Positions 44,501 to 52,250 of a stretch of DNA of 64,000 nt are shown in pieces. This DNA is from Massilia sp. NR 4-1 (GTDB lineage Bacteria; Pseudomonadota; Gammaproteobacteria; Burkholderiales; Burkholderiaceae_D). The DNA lies in the NCBI RefSeq assembly GCF_001191005.1, contig NZ_CP012201.1, positions 1,364,001 through 1,428,000 on the forward strand, read 5' to 3'. The first letter of the stretch is position 1. Every line of letters starts with the position of its first letter. Position numbers and translations under genes: made by a program. Below the pieces are notes generated by a model that was not told the origin of the DNA, made no database searches, and was given only the letters and a program-made list of their open reading frames with translations.

Positions 44501-47384
44501 GGTCCGGCGCCACGAAGGCGGCGCGCTGCGCCAACGCCTTGCGGCCCACCTGCAAGGTGTAGGCCAGATCGCGCAACGGCAAGGCCGGCGCGGCCAGCTC
44601 GCGCGCCAGCGCCGCCAGCGAAGACAGCGCGGCCGGCAGCTCGAAGCCGAGGCGCTGCCGCGCCTGCTGCGCGAAACGCTCGCGCTGGAAGGCATCCATG
44701 CCCAGTTCGCTCAGGTCGGCCTGCAGATCGATCTGTTCGGCCGGCACCTGCAATTGCTCGGCCAGCAGCGCGGCCAGCTGGCCTGCCGCCGCCGGCTGCG
44801 GCACGCCGGCCAGGGCCGCGCGTAACTCGCGCGCATAGCGCTGCAGCGCCTCCTCGTCGGCCGCCGACAGCACGACCAGCGCGTCCTGCGCCGGCGCCGC
44901 AAGGCGCGGCGCGGCCACGAATTCCTCCAGGATCAGGTGCGCGTTGGTGCCCGAGGCCCCGAAGGCGCTGACCGCCGCGCGGCGCGGCGCGGCCTCCTGC
45001 TGGTGCCATGCGGCGCTCTTGCGCTGCAGGACGAAGGGCGTCTGGTCCAGGTCCAGCAGGGGATTGACCGTTTCGGCGTGCAGCGAGGGCACCAGCGTGC
45101 GGTGGTGCAGCTGCAGCGCGGCCTTGGTCAGGCCGCTGATGCCGGCGGCGCCTTCGGCATGGCCGATATTCGATTTGATGGAGCCGATCGCGCAATACTG
45201 GCGGCGCCCGGTGTGGGCGCGGTAGGCGCGCGTCAAGCCTTCGATCTCGATCGGATCGCCCAGTGCCGTGCCGGTGCCGTGCGCCTCGACGCAACCGATG
45301 CTGGCGGGGTCGATGGCGGCCTGGCGCAGGCAGCGGCCGATCAATTCGGCATGCGCGGCCGGACTGGGCACCGTGATGCCGCTGACCGTGCCCACATGGT
45401 TGCTGCTGCTGGCCTTGATGACGGCATACACATGGTCATGGTCGGCCAGGGCCTGGGCCAGCGGCTTGAGCACCACGGCGCCCACGCCTTCGGCCGAGAC
45501 ATAGCCGTCGCCGCCGGCGCCGAAGCTGTTGCAGCGGCCGTCGGAGGCGTGCATATCGAGCAAGGTGCAGGAAATGTACTTGCCCGGATGCAGCGACAGG
45601 TTGACGCCGCCGGCGATGGCCACGGCGCACTCGCCGGCGGCCAGGCTTTGCAGCGCCAGATGCACCGCCACCAGGGACGAGGAGCAGGCCGTGTCGAGCG
45701 CCACGCTGGGGCCGTGGAAATTGCCGACAAACGAGACCCGGTTGGCGATCGGCGCATAATTGGTGGCCAGCGGGGTGCCGCCGGGCGCTTGGGCCGCGCT
45801 TTGCAGCAGCGCATAGTCTTTCTGCATGACGCCGACAAACACTCCCACGGCCGCGTCCGGCGCCAGGGTGTCGGGCGTGTAGCCGGCGTCTTCGACCGCG
45901 CTCCAGGCCGTTTCCAGGAAGAGGCGCTCCTGCGGGTCCATCACTTGCGCTTCGCGCGCGGTGATGCGGAAAAAGCGCGCATCGAAGCAGTCGGGATCCT
46001 CGACAAAGCCGCCCCAGCGCGACATCGGCCGGCCCGACGGCGAACGCACATGGCTGTAATCCTGCCAGGACCAGCGCGCGGGCGGCACTTCGGTCACGCT
46101 GTTGACGCCGGCCTTGAGATTGGCCCAGAGCCGGTCCAGATTGGCGGCGCCCGGGTAGCGGCCCGCCATGCCGACGATGGCGATGTCGGCCGGCCCGGCA
46201 GCGGCCGGCGCGCCGGCGGCGGGCGCGGCCGCGTCCTGTGCCGCGGCCAGCGGCGGTGCAGCCACCGCCGCCGCGCGCAGCGCAGCGCCGTGCTCGCTGT
46301 CCAGCCAGCCGGCCAGCGCGCGTACGTTGACGTATTCGAACAGCAGGGTCGGCGGCAGCGCCACGCCCAGCGCCTGGCCCAGGCGCTGGCTCAGGTCCAT
46401 CAGCTGGACCGATACCAGGCCGAGCTGATAGAAGCCGGCTTCGACGTCGATCTCGGCAGTCTCCTGGCCGAGCAGATTGGCCAGCAAGCCCAGCACCAAC
46501 TCCTCGGCCTGTGGATCGGCCACGCCAATGGCCGCGCCAACGGCCCCGCCAGCGGCCACGCCCACGGCCGGGGCGGCGCCCTCCTGGCGCAGCAGTTTGC
46601 AGCGCACATCGTCCAGGGCGGCGATCTGGACGCCGGCGGCGTCGAAAAAGCCGATGCTGAGCGAGGCCAGTTCGCCGCGCCGCTGCACCGAGCTGGCCAG
46701 CACGCTGGCCTGGCAGGCGTGCTGCAGCAGCGCGCTGGCCTGGAAGGAACCATAGCCGACCGGCAGATACAGCTGCGGCCCCGCGCCGAACAGGCGTTCG
46801 AACAGGACTGCCGCGCCGACGCCGGCGCCGTCCACCAGGGCCGGGTGGAACATGTATTGCGCCTGCTGCTCCGGGCTGCCGTCCTCGGGCCGCAAGCGCA
46901 GCAGCAGGCCGTCGGCCGTGCTGTGCATGCTGCCGCTGGCGCGCAGCGCCGCGCCGTGCGCCAGACCCAGCGCGCGGTAGCGCGCATAGCTGGTGGCCAG
47001 CTCCTCGCCCGCGCCCTGCTCCACGGCCGGCAAGACAGCGCCGAAAGCGGGCGCCGGGGCCAGGTCCAGCGCCGCCTCGGCGTAGCGCTGGCCGTTGTCG
47101 CGGCCAGCCAGGCTTAATTGCCAGCCGGCCGCGCCGGGACGCCATTCCACCCGCAGCCAGAGGCCTTCGGCCAAGCCCGGCAGCGGCGCGAAAATCGTCA
47201 GATCGCGCAAGCGGTACTGGCGGAAATCCAGGTCGTGGTCGCGCGCCAGCTGGAAGATCAGGTCGATATAAGCCAGTCCCGGCAAGCAGGGCTGGCCCTG
47301 CACCACATGCTGGCTCAGCAGCGGGTGCGCCGCATCGAAGAAAATCTCGTCTTCCATCACAGCTTTCTTGAGCATCATGTTCAT
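32526..47384 (-). CDS. Trans-AT polyketide synthase C: DH-ACP-KS-ACP-KS-KR-ACP-KS-DH-KR-ACP-KS-ACP-ACP
   Basis: 4952 residues from the ATG at 47384, which overlaps the TGA of PKS B as ATGA; the frame is open further upstream but there it only mirrors PKS B. Domains (approximate residues): DH 1-295 (HVVQGQPCLPG; VDGAGVG, with the usual Gln missing); ACP 291-365 (GLVSV, Val before the Ser); KS1 398-825; pseudo-ACP 861-931 (GMDAF); ACP 1085-1155 (GLDSL); KS2 1195-1631; KR1 1841-2215; ACP 2285-2365 (GIDST); KS3 2408-2838; DH 3021-3295 (HRILGQPVLP, LDGALQ); KR2 3300-3661; pseudo-ACP 3725-3791 (GVDAL); ACP 3821-3901 (GIDSV); KS4 3978-4411; two beta-branching ACPs about 4695-4775 and 4825-4905 (GMDSILGIEW, GMDSIIGIEW); C-terminal helix pair. 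All four KSs keep the Cys-His-His set. The N-terminal DH-ACP completes the bimodule begun in PKS B. Confidence 0.94.
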   Translation of the reverse strand: MNMMLKKAVMEDEIFFDAAHPLLSQHVVQGQPCLPGLAYIDLIFQLARDHDLDFRQYRLRDLTIFAPLPGLAEGLWLRVEWRPGAAGWQLSLAGRDNGQRYAEAALDLAPAPAFGAVLPAVEQGAGEELATSYARYRALGLAHGAALRASGSMHSTADGLLLRLRPEDGSPEQQAQYMFHPALVDGAGVGAAVLFERLFGAGPQLYLPVGYGSFQASALLQHACQASVLASSVQRRGELASLSIGFFDAAGVQIAALDDVRCKLLRQEGAAPAVGVAAGGAVGAAIGVADPQAEELVLGLLANLLGQETAEIDVEAGFYQLGLVSVQLMDLSQRLGQALGVALPPTLLFEYVNVRALAGWLDSEHGAALRAAAVAAPPLAAAQDAAAPAAGAPAAAGPADIAIVGMAGRYPGAANLDRLWANLKAGVNSVTEVPPARWSWQDYSHVRSPSGRPMSRWGGFVEDPDCFDARFFRITAREAQVMDPQERLFLETAWSAVEDAGYTPDTLAPDAAVGVFVGVMQKDYALLQSAAQAPGGTPLATNYAPIANRVSFVGNFHGPSVALDTACSSSLVAVHLALQSLAAGECAVAIAGGVNLSLHPGKYISCTLLDMHASDGRCNSFGAGGDGYVSAEGVGAVVLKPLAQALADHDHVYAVIKASSSNHVGTVSGITVPSPAAHAELIGRCLRQAAIDPASIGCVEAHGTGTALGDPIEIEGLTRAYRAHTGRRQYCAIGSIKSNIGHAEGAAGISGLTKAALQLHHRTLVPSLHAETVNPLLDLDQTPFVLQRKSAAWHQQEAAPRRAAVSAFGASGTNAHLILEEFVAAPRLAAPAQDALVVLSAADEEALQRYARELRAALAGVPQPAAAGQLAALLAEQLQVPAEQIDLQADLSELGMDAFQRERFAQQARQRLGFELPAALSSLAALARELAAPALPLRDLAYTLQVGRKALAQRAAFVAPDQATLLCQLDHFIQGGRSMQGVHAGRAPRRPLEALDAPPAAPAERLQWLAAHWVAGGRPDWALLYREDDLPWRLSLPTYPFARERHWIDGAAMAPAVPAATSAALPAAMPAAPAVLATGAAPGVDMLTLLIAALSEVTAMPVRQFGADMAIEEIGLDSLMNTALNQRMAAFAGNSDATLLFRCATVGELAQRLAAGRAAGAVASAPAPVAPAATAPAAPAPAVQEAAAVPAAAGHDVIAVVGLAGRYPQADSLEQLWRNLLDGRDSIETIPPGRWPLAGFYEADPARAAAAGKSYSQWGGFLSGVDRFDPLFFNITPREAVLMDPHERLFLQTAWHCMEEAGYTRAALRQASGPAGLGVFVGTTFNNYQLIMSDAAHHGGADHYPASSQVFSIANRVSYVLNASGPSVTVDTACSSSLYAVQMACDSIRSGQCGMALAGGVNLTLHPSKYVSLSLGRFLAEDGRCRAFDAGGSGYVPGEAVGAVLLKPLDAALRDGDHIHGLIRGGAIAHGGRSNGYSVPSPAAQADTIRRALRQAGVAARSISCVEAHGTGTALGDPVEVAGLVEAFGAETADTGYCSLSSVKTNIGHAEAAAGIAQLTKVLLQMRHRTLVANVSHGGGPNPAIDFEHSPFRVQRAAAAWPAPLVDGSAVPRRAGISSFGAGGANAHLVLEEAPPLAREERRHGPLLFVLSAKDQAGLRRQAAQLARHVREADGADDLAGLAYTLQAGREAMAQRCAFVAEDAAALLRTLEQLAEGGSPPGAALGRLTLSVHGQVQEQLPDAARVAAALAAWPDAGGELAALWCAGAAIDWAALYQGRPPRRLSLPQYPFAEESYWVPGVPPGAARAPAAPGAAAVAAAMPAATATAIAPAPAPAAEAAPAAAGDTVLLFAPRWVASAASGVAPAYERHVVAGCGVPEALAAVLAAQAQPQRAWLALDTEAEAGAGVEARYSAYVGRLLALIQDEFSRLGAGRTLLQLVTPWQGDARTLSGLAALLKTAAQEQPGLAVQWLGLDRWPEAAALNALLEENRRAPAETMVRYQDGVRSVLQWEELAAPAGQALRADGVFLITGGGGALGMAVARAIAARAERPRLLLAGRSPLGARQQDCLADLRAMGAQAEYRQLDVASAADCQAMVADCLGAWGGLHGVIHCAGVVRDSFIVRKPAADLDQVLPPKVAGLVNLDRATAALTLDFLLAFSSGAGAMGNIGQADYAAANGFMDGFAHYRARRAGAGRTCSINWPLWQDGGMQVDRATIAAMRRLGGMAPLPLDDGIRTLFQCLALDEPQVLVAAGEAATLRRLILARPAAPASQAGAPAPAAAAAPIPARLLAATAAALQQLFAEKTGFPPARLELDEPLETYGIDSTLIMQLNQALGEIFGELSQTLFFEHQTLGALATYLATAHARQCAAWTHCETDMPPISETVIAAAPAADAAPSAAAMPAAPAAREPIAIIGLSGRYPGAPDLDAFWDNLAAGRDCISTIPADRWPLQDFFEADRATALREGRSYSKWGGFLDDWDCFDSLFFNMSPLEAINLDPQARLFVETCWAALEDAGYTRAMLAARYQKQVGVFAGVTKTGYVLHGPEVWPLKQGYNPQTSFSAVANRVSYLFDLHGPSVPVDTMCSSSLTALHQACESIWSGACQLAIAGGVNLYLHPSQYLELCGMQMLAADGRCKSFGAGADGFVPGEGVGAVLLKPLSAALADNDNIHGVLRAAAINHGGKVNGFTVPNPAAQRALIRQALDQAGIPASAIGYVEAHGTGTDLGDPIEVSGLTQAFQEDTDQLGYCGLGSVKSNIGHLEAAAGIAGLTKVLLQLRHGARVPTLHAGDINPRLRLAATPFTLQRAGDAWPRPAAGGRVATVSSFGAGGANAFVVVEEAPPRQAPASHAPVQLVLLSARSEDRLAARAAQLRRALRQGRIGGSLADLAYTLQTGREAMAARLALVAGSLADLEAQLDGLLDERDGWRAGATQAACFGDCQQRHAGLGMLSGETELKLSVAAWVANGKLAPLASLWLGGVEIDWSLLHGEAPPRRISLPTYPFLRDRQRLPAASAPVPASAPGMLHPLLHANTSTLDGVRFTSRFDGSEAFLRDHRILGQPVLPATAYLALLAGACAQLRPGLDSWHIAGMSWLQPARWQAPLLELHLTLAQADAAGCNFEIHSGSAAGPVLHASGRLVWDGAPLPAVLAPAAARRDCSGALSAEECYALFDACGLEYGPALRTLGRLEFGAQTVVADLLPPDDGWPDALHPGLLDGALQATIGLAAGTGAGAPLLPFALSSFRIQGTRPAQPRCVVRRAAPGAPIDIDISDEQGAVWLALRGYVARPLKAARPAPELPAAGLLRLLPCWREAAADAVAPWQRQRHAVLLCQPHALDLGPDIELLAAPDGGGIGQRYAQALARLQAYVAPLLRQSPVPRTLIQVVLHDSAAQAPMAGLAGWCRTLMMEQPALRCQLIFVPEMGESARLLALLQENAARPQDSLVRHGGGRRLLGGWREWLPRATAPAPWRDGEVYLLTGAGGGLARLFARDIVAHAPRSRLLLLGRSAASSGLLADIEAWRGAGAAVEYHQADCSDRPALEALVADALRRHGRLDGVLHTAGVMRDSFLQYKTAEDYRQVLAAKVDGLVNLDLATRQAALRWMVLFSSVAGQTGNPGQADYAAANGFMDGYARYRNVLADAGERPGRTLSINWPLWQEGGMQVDAGTREMLRREAGMETLQSADGLQLFHAALADGLEQVMVLSGDLVRLKAALLGESGQASEAESLLSGLLGELLSVPAKEIDCQAALTDLGVDALLLEQLRQRLAALLPHAPNLAQLLSDPGQSVAALAQRLPWAPSAVPPAPLPASPPQTMAQPPQAAAAPAGEALAGLALALLMELVSNALKLPLERLKADAEMESYGIDSVLVMQMTAQLEKIFGPLSKTLFFEYTTLRQLSGHFVREHADALARRLPAAPAQEKPNAPAAQPAAVAAVARAELPLAASVPAAPPAPLPPSATGPAIAPQSAAESGLAPAQRLHGATDVAIVGVAGRYPKAADLAEFWANLLAGTDCVGDIPASRWDYRDSFHPEKGVVGKTYCKAGGFLDDVDRFDAAFFNISPREAQIMDPQERLFLECVYHTLQDAGYTRDSVSASRAVGVYVGVMYEEYQFYGRERTLEGYPVALTGNPAAIANRVSYFCNFHGPSMAVDTMCSSSLTSIHLACQSLLQGECEVAVAGGVNLSLHPNKYLMLSQGRFASSTGHCESFGEGGDGYVPGEGVGAVLLKPLADAERDGDHIYGVIKASAINHGGRSNGYTVPNPNAQAAVIGAALARAGVDARSINYIEAHGTGTALGDPIEIAGLTRAFRAHTGDSGFCAIGSVKSNIGHCESAAGVAGLTKVLLQMRHRRLAPSLHANPRNPNIDFETTPFVVQTEAARWEAVPLRDGTQALHPLRAGVSSFGAGGANAHVIVEEYRSLPPAVATGGVELVVLSARKSEGLVRQAQALRAALLREAYGDDALPSIAWTLQTGREAMDERLCLAVRSIDELLRGLDAVLAGQTEGVLRARAQVREDEGSAQAEALWREGRLAELAAAWVAGDFSDWRWRARTAALRRLPLPGYAFAPTRYWVPSIEQLGGLAARQGAATPMPALAQPSPVVVLPSPVVVAPAAAAIAAAPATDGVAAAGMLKVRLQPALASSGASVPSGAKPHQSIVLAPIQAAPAKPLPMPQAVAAAAAITVAAAVTASTAGGAGVEQIEGKLRALLAEALFMAPDEIDRSQTFVEMGMDSILGIEWIKAVNEHFKLAISATSVYDHPTLESFAAYVAGQLAAPVRASAAAPAMAGTPAAVPASAPASVPAPAPAPALSLPPQPAAAAVPASARASSADQAALMGALAVELANALFAQPEELDPDTTFSELGMDSIIGIEWLQAVNRRYGTDIAATKIYDYPTLRTFTAFIAGLLVPDATPAMSATPAAVADSELDAVLAQVRDGALDVAAASRLLEAALNMPD
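32670..35450 (-). other. Second beta-branching module (KS4 and tandem ACPs of PKS C)
   Basis: An active KS with no ketoreductase is followed by two ACPs of the form GMDSIxGIEW (Ser codons near 33205 and 32800). The Trp six residues after the Ser is the known flag of ACPs that are served by HMG-CoA synthase cassettes, and doublets of such ACPs are usual. The beta-keto group made here is expected to be alkylated. Confidence 0.75.
36010..36210 (-). other. Serine-less ACP-like domain between KR2 and ACP4 of PKS C
   Basis: LLSVPAKEIDCQAALTDLGVD followed by ALLLEQL has ACP layout but Ala in place of the attachment Ser. It is followed about 30 residues later by a normal ACP (GIDSV). Confidence 0.6.
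44590..44800 (-). other. Serine-less ACP-like insertion in the post-KS linker of PKS C
   Basis: LQVPAEQIDLQADLSELGMD followed by AFQRERF looks like an ACP with Ala in place of the Ser, inserted between KS1 and its conserved LPTYPFARERHW linker end. A normal ACP (GLDSL) follows further on. Confidence 0.6.
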
Positions 47385-50300
47385 GCGTTTTCCAGGCTTT
47401 CTTGAGTGGAGTAGCGTTTCCAGATATTGCCGCCCGGCTGCGGCTGCGGCTGCGGCGCGGCCGGACGGCGCTGCGGCGGCGTCAACGGCGCGCGCCGCGC
47501 CGGCGCGCCGGCGTGCCAGGCCTGCAAAATGGCGTGGACATTGGTGCCGCCATCGGCGAAGCAATTGAGGGCGGCGGCCGGCAAGGTGCCGTCCAGCGCA
47601 GCGGTCGCGCGGTGGAAGAAGAACGGCGAATCGGCCAGCGCGAAATGCGGCAGCGGCACCTGGCCCGACAGGAAAGGCACGCCCTGGCGGTGGTGCAGCA
47701 TCAGCACCACCTTGATCAGGGCGGCGATGCCTTCGGCGCACAGCGGATGGCCGATATTCGGCTTGACCGAGCCGAGGCTGCAGCGCCGCGCCGCGCCGCC
47801 ATACACGGCGCTGATCGCCTTCAGTTCCAGCAGGTCCGTCATCGCCGTTCCCGAACCGTTGGCCTCGATATGGCCGATGTCGGCCGCCGCCAGGCCACTG
47901 CGCCGCAGGGTCTGTTCCAGCAGGCGCTTGTGGGCGGCCAGATTCGGGCTGGCCGGGCCGGCCGTGCGGCCATCGTTGTTGACGGACACCGCCTTCAGCA
48001 CCGCGTAGATGCGGTCGCCGTCGGCCTCGGCCGCCGCCAGGGGCTTGAGCAGCACCATGCCGGCGCCCTCGCCCAGCACCACGCCCTGGGCGCGGCCGTC
48101 GAAGATGTGGAACTCGCCTTGCGGCGCCAGCAAGCCGCGCTGCGCGAACAGGCGGTGGCCGGCGTCCGATTGCAGCAGGCTGACGCCGCCCACCATGGCC
48201 GCCTCGATCTCGCCGTCGCGCAAGGCCTGCACCGCCAGCTTCAGCGCCACCAGCGCCGAGGAGCAGGCGGTGTCGACCACCAGGCTCGGGCCTTGCCAGT
48301 CGAAATACTGGGACAGATTGGCCGCCAGGTAATTCGGTCCGGCGGCGACGATCGGGTTGCGGGCCCGTTCGATCAGCTCGGCCGCCGGCCGGTGCTGGCT
48401 GCGCGCGCCGAGGAAGACGCCGAGCGCCCGGCCCTTGAGTTCCGGCGGCGTGTAGCCGGCGTGGTAGACCGCTTGCAGGCCCAGTTCGAGCAGCAGCAGC
48501 GCCTGCGGGTCCATGGCGCGCGCGTCGTCGGCGTCGATGCCGAAAGCGTCCGCATCGCCGCCCGCCGGGGAATCCAGCACGCCCGCGTGGAAGCCGCTGG
48601 GATGGCCCCAGCGCGCCGCCGGCACCGGCACGATGCCGCTGCGGCCTTCGCTCAGCAGGCGCCAATAGGCGTCGCCGTCGGGCGCCCCGGGCAGGCGGCA
48701 GGACAGGCCGATGATGGCGATGTCGCCGCCGCCGGCGGGGGCTGCCGCCGCAGCGGGCACGGCGGGGACGGCGGGCGCGGCGGCCGGGGACGCGGGCAAT
48801 GCCGCGGGCGACGCCGACGCCGACGTCGGCGCGGCGGACGCCAGCACCTTTTGCACCAGGCCCGGCCGTTCGCGCAGGAGCCAGCCGGCCAGGCTGTCCA
48901 GCGTGGCGTATTCAAACAGCAGCGACGGCTCCAGCGGCTGCTCGGCGAGCTGGTTGAGCGGCCGCATGATGCGGGTCAACATGATGGAATCGACGCCATA
49001 GTCCTGGAAACCGAGCTGGGCTTCGATGGCTTCCGGCGCCAGTTTGAGTTCGCGCGCAAACAGGTTTTGCAGCCAGGCCAGCAGCGGCGCGGCAGCGGCG
49101 GCCGGCGCGCCGGCGCCCTGTACGGCGGTGGCGGCGGCAACGGCAGCCGCCGCCGGCTGCGGCGCGGGCTTTTCCAGCAGTGCGCGCTCGGGCTGCCAGC
49201 GCGCCGGGTCGACCGCCGCCGGCAAGACGAGCGGGCCGGCGCGCCAGGCCAGAATCCGGTCCAGGCAGTCCAGGCCCTGCGCATCGCTCAGCGTCAGCAG
49301 CCCGCTGTCGCGGTAAGCCTGGCTGCGCACCGCGCCCATGCCCGACTCGGCCCAGCTCGGCCACTGGATGCTGACGCAGTGCGCCGTGCCGGCATACTCC
49401 TGGGCATAGCCGTCCAGGTAGGCGTTGGCCATGGCGTAGTCGATCTGGCCCGCGCCCAGCGCCGGCAAGGCCGAGGCGACCGAGGAGAACAGCAGCAGAT
49501 GGCGCAAGGCGTCGTTGTCGAGCACGGCGGACAGATGGTCCAGCCCTTCCTGCTTGGGTTCGAACACGGCCTGCATGGCGGCGGCGGACTTGTCCAGCAG
49601 CGCCGGCACGCTCCAGTCGCTCACCCCGGCGCAATGCAGCAGGCCGGTCACCGGCCCCAGCGCGGCGGCCACGCGCGCCTGCTCGGCGCGCAGCGCCGCC
49701 AGGTCGTTCAGCGCCACGGCCGAGAATTCGAGCTGGACGCCGAGCGCTTCCAGCTCGGCGATGCCCTCGGCCGTGGCGGCCGGCCACTGCGCGCGCGGCG
49801 GCAGCGCCGTCCGGCTCGACAACAGCATCCGGCGCACGCCGTAGCGCCGCGCCAGGTGGCGCGCGCACAGCAGGCCCAGGCCGCGCGTGCCGCCGCTGAT
49901 CCACCAGACATCGGCGGGGCCCGGCAAGCGCGCGTCCGCCGCGCCGGCTGGCGCCGTCCAAGGCGCCAGCCGGGGCAGGCTGCGTACGCCGTCGCGGTAA
50001 CGGCAGCGCGCGGCGCGGCTATCCTCGGCACATTCGGCCGCCAGCAGCGGCGCCAGCGCCGCCGCCGGCAACTCGGCGCCGAGGTCGACATAACGCGCGC
50101 GCAGGCGTGGATACTCACTTTGCAGCGTGCCATACAGCCCGGCATGCAGGGCATCGGCGCGCGGCCGGCCGAAGCCCAGGCCCAGCAGCACGGTGCCGCC
50201 GTCCGCGGGCAGCCGGCCCAGCAGGTTTTGCAGCTGGGCCAGCCACTGGGCGCGCGCCAGCTGCGGTTCGGCGCGCGCCGTCAGGTCGATGATGGCGGCG

Positions 50301-52250
50301 CGCGCCGGCCAGTCCTGGCCGGGGGCGCTGGCGTCGAGGGCGCGCAGCTCGGCCTGCGGCCACAGCGCCGCCAGCGCTTCGGCCAGGGCGCGGTTGGCGG
50401 CGCAGGCGGCCACGTACAGCAGCACGGCCGGCGGCATGGCGGCCGCGGCGGCCAGCGGTGCCGGCTGCCACTGCCACTGCCACTGCCATAATTGCGGCGC
50501 GGCCGGCGCCAGCGTCGGCTGGCCCGGCAACCAGTAGCGGCTGCGGGCGAAGGGATAGGTCGGCGCCGCCACGGTACGGCGGCCGCCGCCCTGCTGCCAG
50601 CGCAGCCAGTCGCAATCGGCGCCGGCCACCCAGGCCTGGGCCAGCGTCGTCCAGCGGCCGGCCGCGAAATCGGCCGCCAGCGCGGCGCCGTCGCCGTCAG
50701 GCGCCTCGGCCGCGGCACGCCCGGTCAGCAGCGCGGCATGCGGCAGGCCCTGCGCGGCGGCCAGCAGGGCTGCGCGCAGCGGCGCGGCATCGCTGGCCAC
50801 CACGGCCAGCCGGTGGCGCAGCGCGGCGCGCCCGACTTGCAAGGTGTAGGCCAGGTCGGCCAGGCACACACCGGGATCGGCCTCCAGCTGGCGCGCCAGC
50901 GCGGCGGCATAGTCGCGCAGCGCGCTGTCGCTGTGGGCCGACAGCACGACCAGGCCGGCGCCGCTGCCGGCGCGCGGCGCGGCGCCGCTGTCTTCCTGCA
51001 GCACCAGGTGGGCATTGGTGCCGCTCAGGCCAAAGGAACTGAGCGCGGCGCGGCGCGGCGCCGTCCAGGGCGTCAGCTCAGTGGCCACGCGGAAAGGCGA
51101 TTGGCTGAAATCGAAATGCGCGTTGGGCCGCTGGAAATGCAGGCTGGGCGGGATCTGGCCATGGCGCAGCGCCAACAGCAGCTTATGCAGGCCGGCCACG
51201 CCGGCGGCGGCCGAGGTGTGGCCGATATTCGATTTGACGGAACCGATCAGGCAGCTATGGCGCGCCGCGCCGGCCGCGCCATAGACCTGGGCGATGGCAT
51301 TCAGTTCGACCGGATCGCCGAGCCGGGTGCCGGTGCCGTGCAGCTCGCAGTAGCCGATGCTGGCCGGGTCGATGCCATGCCGCTGGTAGACGGTGCGCAG
51401 CAGCGCGGCCTGGCTGGCGCCGCTGGGCGCGGTAATGCCGTTGGTCCGGCCGTCCTGGTTGATGCCGCTGGCCAGGATGGTGCCCAGCACGCGGTCGCCG
51501 TCGCGGCGCGCATCGGCCAGGCGCTTGAGCACGACCGCGCCCACGCCCTCGCCCGGCACAAAACCGTTGGCGCCGTCGTCGAAGGCCTTGCAGCGCCCGT
51601 CCGGCGAGAGCATGCCGGCGCCGCACATGGCCAGATAGGCTTCCCGGCTCAGGTAGAGCGTGACCCCGCCCGCCAGCGCCATGTCGATCTCGCCGCTGCG
51701 CAGGGCCTGGCAGGCCAGGTGCACCGCCACCAGCGAGGAGGAGCACGCCGTGTCGATGGCGATGGCCGGCCCCTTCAGATTCAGCAGGTAGGCGATGCGC
51801 GAGGCGGCGATCGACAGCGCGTTGCCGGTGGCGTTGGCGACCGGCGCCCCGCTTTGCATCAGCAGGCTGCTGTACTCGCTGCTCATGATGCCCAGGTAGA
51901 CGCCGCAATTCTGCCCCGCCAGGCGCTGCGGGCCGTAGCCGGCATCCTCGAAACTGCGGTAGGCTTCCTGCAGGAACAGGCGGTGCTGCGGGTCCATGTA
52001 CTCGGCCTCGGCGGGCGAAATCTGGAAGAAGGCGGCGTCGAAGCAATCGGCATCGTCCAGCACGCCGAGCGCCCGGCTGTAGATGCTGTCCGGCCGCTGG
52101 CCGCTGGGGTCGAAACTGGCCAGGCTGTCCCAGCGCTCGGGCGGGATGGTGCCCACCGAATCGCGCGCGGCCGCCAGGTTGCGCCAGAAGCTGTCGAGGT
52201 CGGGCGCCTCGGGATAGCGGCCGGCAGCGCCGACGATGGCGATGGCGTCG
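46290..52250 (-). other. Dehydrating bimodule split over PKS B and PKS C
   Basis: PKS B provides KS-KR-ACP and a KS0 with ANGSGT instead of AHGTGT (Asn codon 47860-47858). PKS C begins with DH-ACP. This is the layout known as a type B dehydrating bimodule in trans-AT synthases: reduction occurs on the first ACP, the KS0 passes the beta-hydroxy chain to the second protein, where the DH removes water. Confidence 0.75.

Noticed and set aside
47385..48665. N-terminal extension of PKS C
   Set aside because: It overlaps the KS0 of PKS B in another frame and reads as Arg/Gly-rich shadow; the ATGA overlap at 47381-47384 gives a natural start.
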